64,000 nt of DNA from Nostoc sp. NIES-3756 (GTDB lineage: Bacteria > Cyanobacteriota > Cyanobacteriia > Cyanobacteriales > Nostocaceae), in contig NZ_AP017295.1 in NCBI RefSeq assembly GCF_001548375.1, positions 4,436,501-4,500,500 on the forward strand. The letters are read 5' to 3'. The notes under the pieces were generated by a model. That model was given only the letters and a program-made list of their open reading frames with translations. It made no database searches and was not told where the DNA came from. Shown here piece by piece: positions 1 to 9,231 of this stretch (positions are counted from its first letter, which is position 1; every line of letters begins with the position of its first letter). Made by a program: the position numbers and the translations under genes.

Positions 1-504
1 GCTAATAAGTGGGAAAAAACTGGACTGCTGAAGTTTGAAGACAAAAATCAAGATGGTCGTCTCCAGTTAACACCAAAAAAAGATACTAGTGAAATTACCA
101 TCGACAGAGACATCATCGTCCTTTCTACCCCAGAGGTAGCACAACTAGCACCTTGGGTAATTACCTTGGTTGCGGCTGGTGGGTTAGCGGCTGCAAGCTT
201 CTTTCCAGTCATTGTTCTGGGAATCTTTGACAAGCGTACCAATTCCCCAGGTGCGATCGCTGGTATGCTGTCAGGATTAATTTTTACAACGGCTTACATT
301 ATCGGTGTGAAGTTTGCAGGTATGCAGCCTTGGTTTTTTGGCGTATTCCCTGAAGGCATCGGCACTTTGGGTATGCTAATTAACTTGGTGGTGACAGTAG
401 TAGTGTCTCGTCTCACCCCACCACCACCAGCCGAAATTCAAGCGATGGTAGAAGATTTACGTTCTCCTACGATTGAGGACGATGTGCAACCAATTCCGCA
501 TTAA
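1..504 (+). CDS. Sodium:solute symporter family protein, C-terminal part
   Basis: The reading frame is open from the first base, so the N-terminus lies outside the window; 167 codons are visible. Hydrophobic segments around visible residues 48-75, 81-103 and 117-138 alternate with short loops. The pattern (FFPVIVLGIFDKR, then a GAIAGM stretch, then PEGIGTLGMLIN, then a TPPPP tail) matches the end of SSS-family cation/solute symporters of the VC_2705/ActP-like type. These are inner-membrane proteins that use a sodium gradient to import acetate-like or other small solutes. The substrate cannot be told from this fragment. The gene ends 55 bases before the convergent TPR gene. Confidence 0.8.
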   Translation, partial: ANKWEKTGLLKFEDKNQDGRLQLTPKKDTSEITIDRDIIVLSTPEVAQLAPWVITLVAAGGLAAASFFPVIVLGIFDKRTNSPGAIAGMLSGLIFTTAYIIGVKFAGMQPWFFGVFPEGIGTLGMLINLVVTVVVSRLTPPPPAEIQAMVEDLRSPTIEDDVQPIPH

Positions 505-558
505 GAATGGCGAGTAGACAATAAACAGTGAACTTAACCTGTTAACTGACAACTGTCT

Positions 559-1404
559 CTACTGCCCTAACTCCTTAATATTATTCATCGCTTGCTCATA
601 TAAATCGTTATTGTTTTGCCTTTGAAAGATATCTGCTGCTCTCTGCAAGTCTTGTAACGCACCTTCTTTATCACCTTGGGCAGCACGGGCATTGCCTCGG
701 TTGTTGTAGGCAGGGCCAAAGTTAGAATTGAGGCGGATGGCTTGATTGTAGTCTGATATTGCCCCTTGGCTATCTCCTTGAGCAGCACGGGCATTACCCC
801 GGTTGTTGTAGGCGATCGCATATCTGGGGTTGAGGCGAATGGCTTGGTTAAAATCTTCTATGGAACCGCCCTTGTCTCCTTGTACAGAACGGGCATTTCC
901 CCGGTTATTGTAGGCTTCGGCGTAGTTGGGGGAAAGGCGAATTGCTTCATTGTAGTCGCTGATGGCTCCGGCATTATCACCCAAGGAGGCACGGGCATTT
1001 CCCCGGCTGTTAAAGGCTTCGGCATCATTGGGAGAAAGGCGAATGGCTTCATTGTAGTCGGCGATCGCTTTTTGCTTATCTCCCAAATCAAAGTAAGCTA
1101 GTCCTCGTCCTCTGTAGGCTGCACCATAGTCAGGATCTAGATTAATCGCCTTATCATAAGATGCGATCGCTGCTTGTGAATCACCTTGGGAGTGCTGTCT
1201 TTGCCCTTGGATGTAGAATTGCCCAGCTTGGGAGTTGTTGCCGCCTGTGCGACGACTGGGAGGATTTACTCCTATTTCCGTTACTAACACCTCTTTGTTA
1301 TTACTACAGGAAACGCTGGTAATTGCGCTCAGTGCGGTAAGCACACCTATAGTTAATACTCTTTTTAACTTCACCCGCCCTTGCTCCAATAACCACCGTT
1401 TCAT
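559..1404 (-). CDS. TPR-repeat lipoprotein
   Basis: The start is placed at the ATG giving MKRWLLEQ, because it leads directly into a signal peptide with a lipobox ending at Cys33 (ITSVSC); the frame could also begin 45 bases upstream. After a linker come about five consecutive 34-residue tetratricopeptide repeats with the usual alanine/glycine/tyrosine pattern and AIRLSPN- or AIRLNP-type ends, plus a partial sixth. The repeats are nearly identical to each other at DNA level, which suggests recent duplication. TPR lipoproteins act as protein-binding scaffolds in the periplasm or outer membrane; the partner is unknown. The upstream symporter gene is convergent, so there is no operon. Confidence 0.8.
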   Translation of the reverse strand: MKRWLLEQGRVKLKRVLTIGVLTALSAITSVSCSNNKEVLVTEIGVNPPSRRTGGNNSQAGQFYIQGQRQHSQGDSQAAIASYDKAINLDPDYGAAYRGRGLAYFDLGDKQKAIADYNEAIRLSPNDAEAFNSRGNARASLGDNAGAISDYNEAIRLSPNYAEAYNNRGNARSVQGDKGGSIEDFNQAIRLNPRYAIAYNNRGNARAAQGDSQGAISDYNQAIRLNSNFGPAYNNRGNARAAQGDKEGALQDLQRAADIFQRQNNNDLYEQAMNNIKELGQ

Positions 1405-1848
1405 AAGTTGCCTTAAACCGCCATGATAACTGGATAAAACTCGTACCAAACTAAGTCAATTATCCAACTTAAAATTGACTCAGACTGTATACAAATATCC
1501 CCAGTTAATCAATTTGGTAGTTTAGATAGCCGATTTTAGATTAAAATAATTTGCTAATCTAAAACCTAAATCAGCACTGTCAATTGAAGTGCTTTTTACT
1601 TTTACCCTCGGTTTAGTTAACACGTAATCACTACATCAATCGGGAAACTTAACAAATTCTTTTGGTCAGTTGTCAGTAGTCGCTTGTCAGTTGCTGTAGA
1701 TCGGGTTTAATGTTATTTCTCCTCCAGGTACAATTACCGTAATATTTATACTTACAAAAGTTTGTATAAAATTTTTAATTAAGAATTACGTTAGCGTAGC
1801 GGGGCGTAGCCCATTACGAATTACGAATTACGAATTACGAATTACGAA
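1405..1848. other. Intergenic region with dispersed repeat
   Basis: No coding signal was seen. It carries a palindromic dispersed repeat core (about 1788-1812) followed by the heptamer array that runs into the end of the RNase D gene. Confidence 0.6.
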
Positions 1849-1854
1849 TTACGA
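1813..1854. repeat. Heptamer tandem repeat (STRR), six ATTACGA units
   Basis: Six perfect tandem copies of ATTACGA. The last copies overlap the stop codon and last codons (Ser-Asn-Asn-stop) of the RNase D gene. Short tandemly repeated repetitive sequences of 7 bp are a known hallmark of heterocystous cyanobacteria. Confidence 0.9.
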
Positions 1855-2760
1855 ATTATTCTCCTGGTTTTTCAGCGTCAATCGAGAAGAAGTACTTTGC
1901 TCAATATCTACAGATAATTGTTCGAGATTTTCCCCTAAATCCTTTTGCAACTTCTGAGTTAGTGTTACCGGAAAATCTAAATTGATACCTTGTGTTTGTA
2001 CTAAATCTGTCAATTGGGAAAACTGCACTTTCACAACTTTGCGATCGTAACTCGTCAGTTTATACAACGTAGTTTCCGAAATATCCTGAGCCTGCATAGC
2101 TTTTTTTAAGCGCTCTTGTAAATGCTCATATTCAGAATTTAATAGCTTCCACTGCGCCTCAATTTGGCTGAAGCGTGCGTTGAGAAAGGTTATATCTTCT
2201 ATGGCTGGATCGGGGTTACTTTCTGCCTGTAATTCCAATAAACGCCGATGGATTTGAGCCAAATAAATACAATCTAAATAGGCGTATTCTATCTGTTCTT
2301 CAGTTAGGGGTCGTTGCGCCCAATTGCTACCTTGTTCTTGTTTATCAATGTTATTGAAATTACATAATAAGGTGGCTAAAGTTTGTAGTTGATAATTAGG
2401 AACAGGTAAGATGTAATAAGGAATTTTTTTCGCAATTTCTAAAGTACAAGTAATATTTTTAGCTTGCTTACTGCCCAGATACTTGACATCAAAACTGGCA
2501 TTATGAAACACCTTTTCAATATGAGGGTTGACCATGATTTGTTCAACAAAGTCAGCCACCAAACTCGGCTTATCAAGTACATCTAAAAGATAAACGCGAT
2601 CGCCACTCATATCATCAGGATTATCTAGTACCTGAATCAACGACAATCTAGCATTACGACTGTTAAATTCAGCAACTTCCGTATCAATCCATAAAGTAGT
2701 AGCCTTAGTATATTTAGAAACTATATCGCTAATTTCCCTGGTATCAGTTAAATATGGCAT
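1849..2760 (-). CDS. rnd: Ribonuclease D-type 3'-5' exonuclease
   Basis: A 303-residue protein with a DEDD-family exonuclease domain in the first 200 residues. ExoI is the WIDTEVAEF stretch (D and E), ExoII is HNASFDVKYLG (D), and ExoIII is YAYLDCIYLAQIH (Y...D, so the DEDDy subclass). RNase D trims tRNA and other stable RNA 3' ends in the cytoplasm. The C-terminal third is charged and probably coiled coil rather than a clear HRDC domain; cyanobacterial members are often this short. The last codons are made of the heptamer repeat, so the natural C-terminus may have been replaced by repeat-encoded Ser-Asn-Asn. Confidence 0.85.
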   Translation of the reverse strand: MPYLTDTREISDIVSKYTKATTLWIDTEVAEFNSRNARLSLIQVLDNPDDMSGDRVYLLDVLDKPSLVADFVEQIMVNPHIEKVFHNASFDVKYLGSKQAKNITCTLEIAKKIPYYILPVPNYQLQTLATLLCNFNNIDKQEQGSNWAQRPLTEEQIEYAYLDCIYLAQIHRRLLELQAESNPDPAIEDITFLNARFSQIEAQWKLLNSEYEHLQERLKKAMQAQDISETTLYKLTSYDRKVVKVQFSQLTDLVQTQGINLDFPVTLTQKLQKDLGENLEQLSVDIEQSTSSRLTLKNQENNS

Positions 2761-2982
2761 AGTTGACAGTTGACAGTTATCAGGAGGCAGAAGGCAGGAG
2801 GCAGGAGGCAGAAGGGAGAATTCTTTAATTTTGAATTTTGAATTTTGAATTTTAAATTGATTACTCCCTCATCTCCCCCTACTCTCCATTCTCCACTCTC
2901 AAAAAAATCCCCACCCAAGCATTCGCCTGAGTGGGCAATATTGAGTAGGTACAAATTAATGTACCTTAAATTATTACCTAGA

Positions 2983-4887
2983 TTACTTGCTTTCGGTAAA
3001 ATCAGCGTCAATCACATCATCACCACCGCCAGAGGAAGTAGAACCACCATCTTGTGGCTCACTAGCGCCAGGCGCAGCACCGCCGCCAGCTTGTTGATAG
3101 ATGTTGCTACCAACAGCGAATAGTGCTTGTTGCAATTCTGGAGTCAGCTTCTTGATTTGCTCGTCGTCTTCCTTAGCAACTGCTTCGCGCAAGTCTTTCA
3201 CTAAACCTTCAACTTTGGTCTTGTCAGCTTCGGGAACTTTATCACCCAATTCTTGGATTTGTTTCTCAGCTTGGTATGCCAAAGAGTCGGCTTGGTTCTT
3301 ACGCTCAATTTTCTCGCGGCGTTCTTTGTCAGATGAAGCGTTTTGTTCTGCTTCGCGCACCATGCGGTCAACGTCGGTTTTATCCAGGGTGGAAGCACCA
3401 GTAATACTGATGGACTGTTCCTTACCTGTACCCTTGTCCTTAGCGGTAACGTTGAGGATACCGTTAGCGTCGATGTCGAATACAACTTCGATTTGAGGTA
3501 CACCGCGTGGTGCTGGGGGAATACCATCTAGACGGAAGGTTCCCAAGCTCTTGTTATCGTTGGCAAATTCCCGTTCACCTTGGAGGACGTGAATTTCCAC
3601 GTTGGTTTGACCATCAACGGCTGTAGAAAAGACTTCTGATTTCTTGGTGGGAATTGTGGTGTTGCGAGGAATAATCTTGGTCATGACACCACCCAAGGTT
3701 TCTACACCCAAAGACAACGGTGTTACGTCTAACAACAAGATACCTGTAACGTCACCAGCCAATACACCAGCTTGGATGGCTGCACCAACTGCTACCACTT
3801 CATCAGGGTTAACGGTTTGGTTGGGGTCTTTACCCAATAGGTTCTTAACTAGTTGTTGTACGGCGGGGATACGGGTAGAACCACCTACTAACACAACTTC
3901 ATCAATATCGTTCTTGCTTAACTTAGCATCGCGGAGTGCGCTTTCTACAGGTATGCGACAACGGTCAATCAAGTCCGAGCAGAGTTCTTCAAACTTAGCA
4001 CGAGTTAATGTTGTATCCAGGTGCTTGGGGCCGTCCTGGGTAGCGGTAATGAATGGTAGGTTAATTTCCGCTTGGGTAACACTAGAAAGCTCAATCTTGG
4101 CTTTTTCTGCGGCTTCTGTTAAACGTTGCAGTGCTTGTCTGTCTTTGCGGAGGTCGATACCTTCGTCTTTCCTAAACTGTTCTGCTAAGAAATCAACAAT
4201 TTTCTTATCGAAGTCGTCACCACCAAGGTGGGTATCACCGGAAGTAGCCAATACTTCAAATACGCCGTCGCCTACTTCGAGGACGGATACGTCGAATGTA
4301 CCACCACCAAGGTCAAATACGAGAATGGTTTCATTACTCTTCTTATCAAAACCGTAAGCCAAGGACGCGGCTGTAGGTTCGTTAATAATCCGTAATACTT
4401 CAATCCCAGCGATTTTACCAGCGTCTTTAGTGGCTTGGCGTTGGGAGTCGTTGAAGTAGGCAGGAACGGTAATTACAGCTTGGGTAACGGTTTCGCCCAG
4501 GTATTTACTAGCATCTTCAACTAGTTTGCGGAGAACTTTAGCAGAAATTTCTTCGGGAGCAAATTGTTTACCAGCGCCAGGAGAGTCTAATTTGACGTTA
4601 CCGCCACTGCTAAGAACTTTGTAGGAAACTTCTGTAGCTTCGTTGGTTACTTCGTCGAAGCGGCGACCAATGAAGCGCTTCACAGAATAGAAAGTATTCT
4701 CGGGGTTCATCACCGCTTGGCGCTTGGCGATTTGCCCTACCAAGGTGTCGCCGTTTTTCGCAAATGCTACTACTGATGGTGTGGTACGAAAACCTTCTGC
4801 GTTGGCAATAACTGTGGGTTTACCACCTTCCATTACTGCGACGCAGGAGTTAGTTGTACCTAAGTCAATTCCAACTACTTTTGCCAT
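2983..4887 (-). CDS. dnaK: Chaperone protein DnaK (Hsp70)
   Basis: A full-length 634-residue Hsp70. It starts [18 protein letters not shown] (phosphate 1 loop) and contains the [17 protein letters not shown] phosphate 2 loop, the [11 protein letters not shown] adenosine motif, the [14 protein letters not shown] linker region, a substrate-binding beta domain and a helical lid. It ends in a Gly-rich tail and [12 protein letters not shown]. It folds and refolds proteins in the cytosol with DnaJ and GrpE. Cyanobacteria have several dnaK genes; the length and C-terminal signature resemble the DnaK2 type, which is an inference. A GGAG lies 16 bases before the start. No CIRCE element was seen upstream. 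No dnaJ or grpE gene is adjacent. Confidence 0.95.
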   Translation of the reverse strand: MAKVVGIDLGTTNSCVAVMEGGKPTVIANAEGFRTTPSVVAFAKNGDTLVGQIAKRQAVMNPENTFYSVKRFIGRRFDEVTNEATEVSYKVLSSGGNVKLDSPGAGKQFAPEEISAKVLRKLVEDASKYLGETVTQAVITVPAYFNDSQRQATKDAGKIAGIEVLRIINEPTAASLAYGFDKKSNETILVFDLGGGTFDVSVLEVGDGVFEVLATSGDTHLGGDDFDKKIVDFLAEQFRKDEGIDLRKDRQALQRLTEAAEKAKIELSSVTQAEINLPFITATQDGPKHLDTTLTRAKFEELCSDLIDRCRIPVESALRDAKLSKNDIDEVVLVGGSTRIPAVQQLVKNLLGKDPNQTVNPDEVVAVGAAIQAGVLAGDVTGILLLDVTPLSLGVETLGGVMTKIIPRNTTIPTKKSEVFSTAVDGQTNVEIHVLQGEREFANDNKSLGTFRLDGIPPAPRGVPQIEVVFDIDANGILNVTAKDKGTGKEQSISITGASTLDKTDVDRMVREAEQNASSDKERREKIERKNQADSLAYQAEKQIQELGDKVPEADKTKVEGLVKDLREAVAKEDDEQIKKLTPELQQALFAVGSNIYQQAGGGAAPGASEPQDGGSTSSGGGDDVIDADFTESK

Positions 4888-5902
4888 TTTATGTGCTGGC
4901 TCCGTATAACTACAAATGAATGGGAATATAAGTTGCTAATTTTTTGAACCAACTAGTTAAAAAAGCAGTCAGTTCAGCATCCATAACCTTTTTTCTGGTC
5001 TTCCTGGGTGGAAACGCCAAGTTATGCTGATATATATACTGAAGCTTAGTAATCGCCAGTCCATGAAGGGTGGTTTACCGAACCTGGGATGGGACGGTTA
5101 ATTTTTAAACTTGTTTTTAGTTGGCTCATGGATTAAATTACTTTCACTGTGTCTAATTTATGAGAATTAATACTAAGAGTAATTAGGGTCAACCGTAACG
5201 CTAATGTGGTGTTTGCCGTCTTTTGGTCATTTGCCAAGATAAAGCGGAACCCAGAAAGGGGAAAGGAGCAGTCTTTCCCCCTCTGCCTCCTCTGCTCACG
5301 CCAGTTTGCTCTCTTCGAGACGCTTCACTACGTGAGGCTACGCCAACGCGAACAAGTCGGGAGACCCCTCCGGGTACTCCTACGGAGAAGCAAGCTACGG
5401 CAGTCCACTCGGCGGCAGAGCCGCACATGTGGCTGCACTCACCGCCTACAGCAGTGGATTCACCGCCCACGCAACTGGCTCCTCTGCTCATAAAACCGAA
5501 AAAAGGGTAAGGGTTTATACCTTTTCCCTTTCCCCAGCCTACAAAAGTCAATATTTGCGTGGTGGACGACTAGAGGTAGTGCAATCAAATTTGCAGTACA
5601 GGAGAAAGCAAAGACAAAACTCCTTTAATAATGTCTGTACTAAGTCTGCTAAAAACTTTTACTTCTGAGTTTGCCAGGCGATCGCAAACTGCTGGTTAAA
5701 CAAGAGCATCATCACCTGAGTGCCGATACAGTTTCTTGAGCTAGTTTGCGTAGAGTAGCCATAGATTAGCTTTATTCTTCACTCTCTGAGACGTTATATA
5801 TGACGTCTCTACTTATTTGTTCAATAGTTCAATTTTGAAGTTTTGAGTATGAGTGAATAATTTTATAAAAATCAATAACAACATCCTACATGATCACTCA
5901 TA
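4888..5902. other. One-kilobase non-coding region with degenerate dispersed repeats
   Basis: It contains the dnaK upstream region and, at about 5260-5500, a GC-richer mosaic of the small palindromic repeats typical of Nostoc-type genomes (pieces such as CTACGTGAGGCTACGCC). Short open frames here are repeat-derived and lack ribosome binding sites. No RNA gene was recognised. Confidence 0.6.
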
Positions 5903-6598
5903 CTACTTAAGTAGAGTTTTATGTTTGCGCTTCAGTACTAAACCAAAACCTAAAACACCAATAGTTAATATCGCTGTTGTATTAGTAGATTCAGGGATTA
6001 CTTGTGTTGTGTCTATGTTCCTAACCTGCAATGCAGTTACAGCATATTGCTCTAGGGCAATAAATGAAATGTATTGAAAGTTACTTCCTATAATATTATT
6101 ATAAAAAGGGATATAACCAGTATCAGGATCAGGAAGAGGCTCAGGATTTATTCCTACAACAAATGAGTCTTGGTAGTCAGAAGGGTTGCTGCTCAACTGG
6201 TTAAATAAATCTTCTCCTTTAAATTGCAAGTTCACTACCCTAGCAAAATTGTCTGTGCCAAAACAAACTTGAAGTCCATTTGGGATATTAAATAACTGCC
6301 GACATTTGAAGTTTTTTATAGTTAAAAAACTGTCGCCTCCCATAGTATCTACTGTAAACTCTGTTCTCAAAAATATACCATTTGGAGGGTTCAATTCACC
6401 ACCAGAATCAACAATTTCTCTCGTTTGAGTGTTTAAAACAAAAAAACCATTTTGATCCTCATAGCCTGGATATGTAAATACATCTTTCACTGTAAAGCTA
6501 AACTCTAACAAAGCTGCCTTAACTGGAGCAATACCTTTACTTAGCGTTAACCATGCTGTTCCTAATGTAGCAATTGTGAGTTTTTTAATTATGTGCAT
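5903..6598 (-). CDS. PEP-CTERM sorting domain protein
   Basis: A 231-residue exported protein. A signal peptide covers residues 1-28 (cleavage likely after VKA). A beta-rich middle of unknown function contains two cysteines. The C-terminus is a sorting signal: a PES variant of the PEP motif, a hydrophobic helix (AILTIGVLGFGLVL) and a basic tail (KRKHK). PEP-CTERM proteins are processed by exosortase and displayed or released in the envelope or exopolysaccharide. No exosortase gene is nearby. A decayed PEP-CTERM end also exists at 58.8 kb. Confidence 0.8.
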   Translation of the reverse strand: MHIIKKLTIATLGTAWLTLSKGIAPVKAALLEFSFTVKDVFTYPGYEDQNGFFVLNTQTREIVDSGGELNPPNGIFLRTEFTVDTMGGDSFLTIKNFKCRQLFNIPNGLQVCFGTDNFARVVNLQFKGEDLFNQLSSNPSDYQDSFVVGINPEPLPDPDTGYIPFYNNIIGSNFQYISFIALEQYAVTALQVRNIDTTQVIPESTNTTAILTIGVLGFGLVLKRKHKTLLK

Positions 6599-6929
6599 AA
6601 TTATTTGCAGTCTGAAAAAATAAATTAGATTTTGGACTATAGAATTAATAAAATAAAATGTTGTAAATTACTCAATGATTTCACATATCTTTACTTTTAA
6701 AAAATAAAAACTTGCATGATTTATTATAAAAGACTAGATAGAGATAGGAACTTTATCACATTAACAATTTTAGCTTAGCCACCTTTAAGCACTTCCGTAA
6801 ACTTACTGTTAATGTTAATATCCATTTAAACGTAGTTTTGTACATTTTTAGCTTTATACACACCGCCTAGACTAGCGGCTATGCACATTAGGATTACAGA
6901 AAATATTGATTGCTAGGATGCAATTTCCG
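6599..6929. other. AT-rich intergenic region
   Basis: Nothing recognisable beyond presumed promoter sequence for the gene to its left. Confidence 0.5.
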
Positions 6930-7562
6930 TTAATTGACATACCCGAATATCATGATCAAGAAGATAAAACTTAATGCTAAAAAAACGATCGCTCCCAATC
7001 CGGCGATCGCAGCTAATAAAACTGCAATTATACGTTTGGTTGGACGATTTTGACCAGGTAAAAACTTTTGTGCATAAAAATATACAAATTCCGTCACGTT
7101 AAACCCGTTTAATACAGTTACGATTAACCAGCAAAATGCTAATAAAGATACATTTGCTTCGGGACTGTCAAAGATTCGTGCAGTCGGAAAAGGTTTGATT
7201 GAATACTTGATGCTTGCGATTTGGATTGGTGTTAATTCTAAATCCTCAATGGAAATATATTCGAGTGCGGATGCTTGTAACCATTGACAGGTAGGTGTTT
7301 GTTTATCAAATCTGGCTCGACAGTCCAGAGACGGAGGTTCAACTTCTTCGACAACCAGTGTTTGATGAATAATCGGCACTTCACAGTGTAATTTTTGACC
7401 GAGACGACAATGTATTAAATGGATAGGTACTGAAATAGATTGCTTATCTTTAGTGAAAATAGATAATTGAAAATATGGGCTTGGTAAGCGATCTCGAATC
7501 ATCAACAGTACGAGTAAACACACAAAGATAAAATTTAAAATCAAGTATTTTTCCCGGTGCAT
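6930..7562 (-). CDS. Hypothetical membrane protein
   Basis: A 210-residue protein not recognised as a known family. A hydrophobic segment at residues 7-22 could be a signal anchor. A middle domain of about 105 residues with four cysteines (HCRLGQKLHCE, SLDCRARF, PTCQW) is probably outside the membrane. Two further membrane segments lie at about residues 137-160 and 178-207. The paired cysteines suggest disulphides. It stands alone between genes of the same strand with gaps over 300 bp. Confidence 0.6.
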   Translation of the reverse strand: MHREKYLILNFIFVCLLVLLMIRDRLPSPYFQLSIFTKDKQSISVPIHLIHCRLGQKLHCEVPIIHQTLVVEEVEPPSLDCRARFDKQTPTCQWLQASALEYISIEDLELTPIQIASIKYSIKPFPTARIFDSPEANVSLLAFCWLIVTVLNGFNVTEFVYFYAQKFLPGQNRPTKRIIAVLLAAIAGLGAIVFLALSFIFLIMIFGYVN

Positions 7563-7879
7563 CGAATTACTTTGCTATCCTCTAAAATGTACTCCCCAAC
7601 CTTAGTTTATGCACAAAATTCCATGAGTAGAAATTGCTTCAAATCACTCCTTTGTTTACATCATATTTTTTAAAAGTTATACAGCGTTCCCAAGGAGAGT
7701 TTTTGCTATCTGGGATTTTAGGATAGACTAACTGTACTCGTACCATTTTTAGATGAGTTTTCTATAAGTATCTAGATCAGCTACAAACAGAAATACAAAT
7801 TTTACGCAAGATTTTAAAGCGATCGCAGTAAGTATCGCTACGCACAATACATTATGCAAATTCTAGATTTTTCCTATAG
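7563..7879. other. Intergenic region
   Basis: AT-rich; one HIP1 site (about 7820). No gene or clear terminator seen. Confidence 0.5.
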
Positions 7880-8626
7880 CTACTGAGGCAAGGTATTAAT
7901 AAATTTGGTAACTTCTTTTTCTCCCTCTTTATCTTGCACTGTTCTCAGCATTTTTAAAGCTTCTTCTGCTGTGCGTAATGCTTCACGATTCTTGCCGCGT
8001 CTTTGTTGTATGGTAGCAATCAGATAAAGACTGTAAGCATCTTTTCTTAAGTCTGGTTGCGCTGGTTTTTTCTCAGGTGTACGCTCTACATCAGCAATTC
8101 CAGAGCCAAGCGAGCCTATGCGGATATTTTGTATTTCGGCTATTTTTCTGGTAATTTCTAAAACTTGGGAATAATTCCCCTGATCTGCATAAATAGTTCC
8201 TAGAGCCATTAGTAGTTCAGGTTCAATGAAAGATTTTTTCTCTGCCGACAAATTTGACTGCTTGAGTTTTGTTTGGGCTAATTGTAAATATTCGAGTGCT
8301 TTTGAGTATTCGCTTAACTCAGTATAAGTAATAACGATAGTATTTAGTGTTCTGATCTCTTGCTCAATATCACCATTTTTTTGATATCTTTTTAAATTTT
8401 GGTCTAATGTCGCTAATTGTTCTCGCCATTGATTTTTTTGAGCTAATGAATTAACTGATATTGCTGGATTTTTTAGTTGGGAATTTGTTGTTAAGGCTAG
8501 GTTTGAGGGATTTTTAGCCTCTGCTTCAACCTTGTTACTGCTACTGGGCAATATTTGACTCGTTAAAAATAAACTGCCTGTGATAATCGACGCTATGGAA
8601 AATATAGTGATATGGTATTTACTCAT
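7880..8626 (-). CDS. Exported TPR-like protein of unknown function
   Basis: A 248-residue protein with an N-terminal signal or anchor helix (residues 5-27), then a low-complexity linker. A mostly helical region follows with tetratricopeptide-like pairs (an EIRTLNTIVITYTELSEYSKALEYL unit, then a YADQGNYSQVLEITRKIAE unit, then a final RRGKNREALRTAEEALKML unit). It probably mediates protein contacts in the periplasm. No operon partner. Confidence 0.6.
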   Translation of the reverse strand: MSKYHITIFSIASIITGSLFLTSQILPSSSNKVEAEAKNPSNLALTTNSQLKNPAISVNSLAQKNQWREQLATLDQNLKRYQKNGDIEQEIRTLNTIVITYTELSEYSKALEYLQLAQTKLKQSNLSAEKKSFIEPELLMALGTIYADQGNYSQVLEITRKIAEIQNIRIGSLGSGIADVERTPEKKPAQPDLRKDAYSLYLIATIQQRRGKNREALRTAEEALKMLRTVQDKEGEKEVTKFINTLPQ

Positions 8627-9231
8627 TTCTTTGATCTATTTTGAGAGATGCAATGTGTACGAGAGTAGCTTTAAATACACATTATAGTTGGCTACTCGCT
8701 TAAGTTTATTCGTAAGCGGATAGCACTCATGCGAATTTATCCGCGTTTGTTTGCTTCCTGTGCCATGTTGTTAAAGCTTTTTGTTGAGTGGTATTCAAAC
8801 TCACTCCAGTCAATGTTGATGACCGAAAAGCACTCCTGACTTTTCACAGGATCTAAAAAACCCCTCTCCAAACCTCTCCCCTGCAAGGAGAGAGGCTTTA
8901 ATTTTCCCCCTTCCTTGGTAGGGAAGGGGGTTAGGGGGTTAGGTTTTGCGTTAACTTTTCCACATAACGTGAAAAGTCAGAAAAGCACTCCTAAGAAAAC
9001 AGAATGGTTTCTTTCGCCCTTACCGCAGGTGCGCCTCCGTTGGAGACTCACGTTAACAAATCAAAGAAAAAATATAATTGTTATGTCTAGTTATGCCAAC
9101 TTACTTAGCGGCTAGATAAAATTACTATGATGGTTTAGCAATTACCAATAAATTAAAAGACAGAGTAATCATAAAACCCTGTTAATAGGCTTTTTCTTGG
9201 CCTTGCACCTATCACCTATTCCCCAAATCTG
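8627..9231. other. Intergenic region carrying a MITE-like element
   Basis: Apart from the element at 8837-8979 and its flanking 12-bp direct repeats, nothing coding was found. The stretch just before the U32 gene shows no strong ribosome binding site. Confidence 0.6.
8837..8979. mobile_element. MITE-like element with terminal inverted repeats and flanking direct repeats
   Basis: The 11-bp ends TGACTTTTCAC and GTGAAAAGTCA are perfect inverted repeats. The element is bordered by the direct repeat GAAAAGCACTCC at 8825-8836 and 8980-8991, which looks like a target-site duplication. Inside are two GC-rich hairpins (CCTCTCC...GGAGAGG and CCCCCTTCC...GGGAAGGGGG). It has no coding capacity, so any movement would need a transposase in trans. 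Confidence 0.65.

Noticed and set aside
3101..4357. Open frames opposite dnaK
   Set aside because: Antisense shadows of a strongly conserved coding sequence.
4888..5100. CIRCE-type heat-shock operator before dnaK
   Set aside because: No TTAGCACTC-N9-GAGTGCTAA or close variant was found.
5206..5668. Several overlapping open frames between dnaK and the PEP-CTERM gene
   Set aside because: They are made of dispersed repeat pieces, occur in several frames at once and have no ribosome binding sites or protein-like features.
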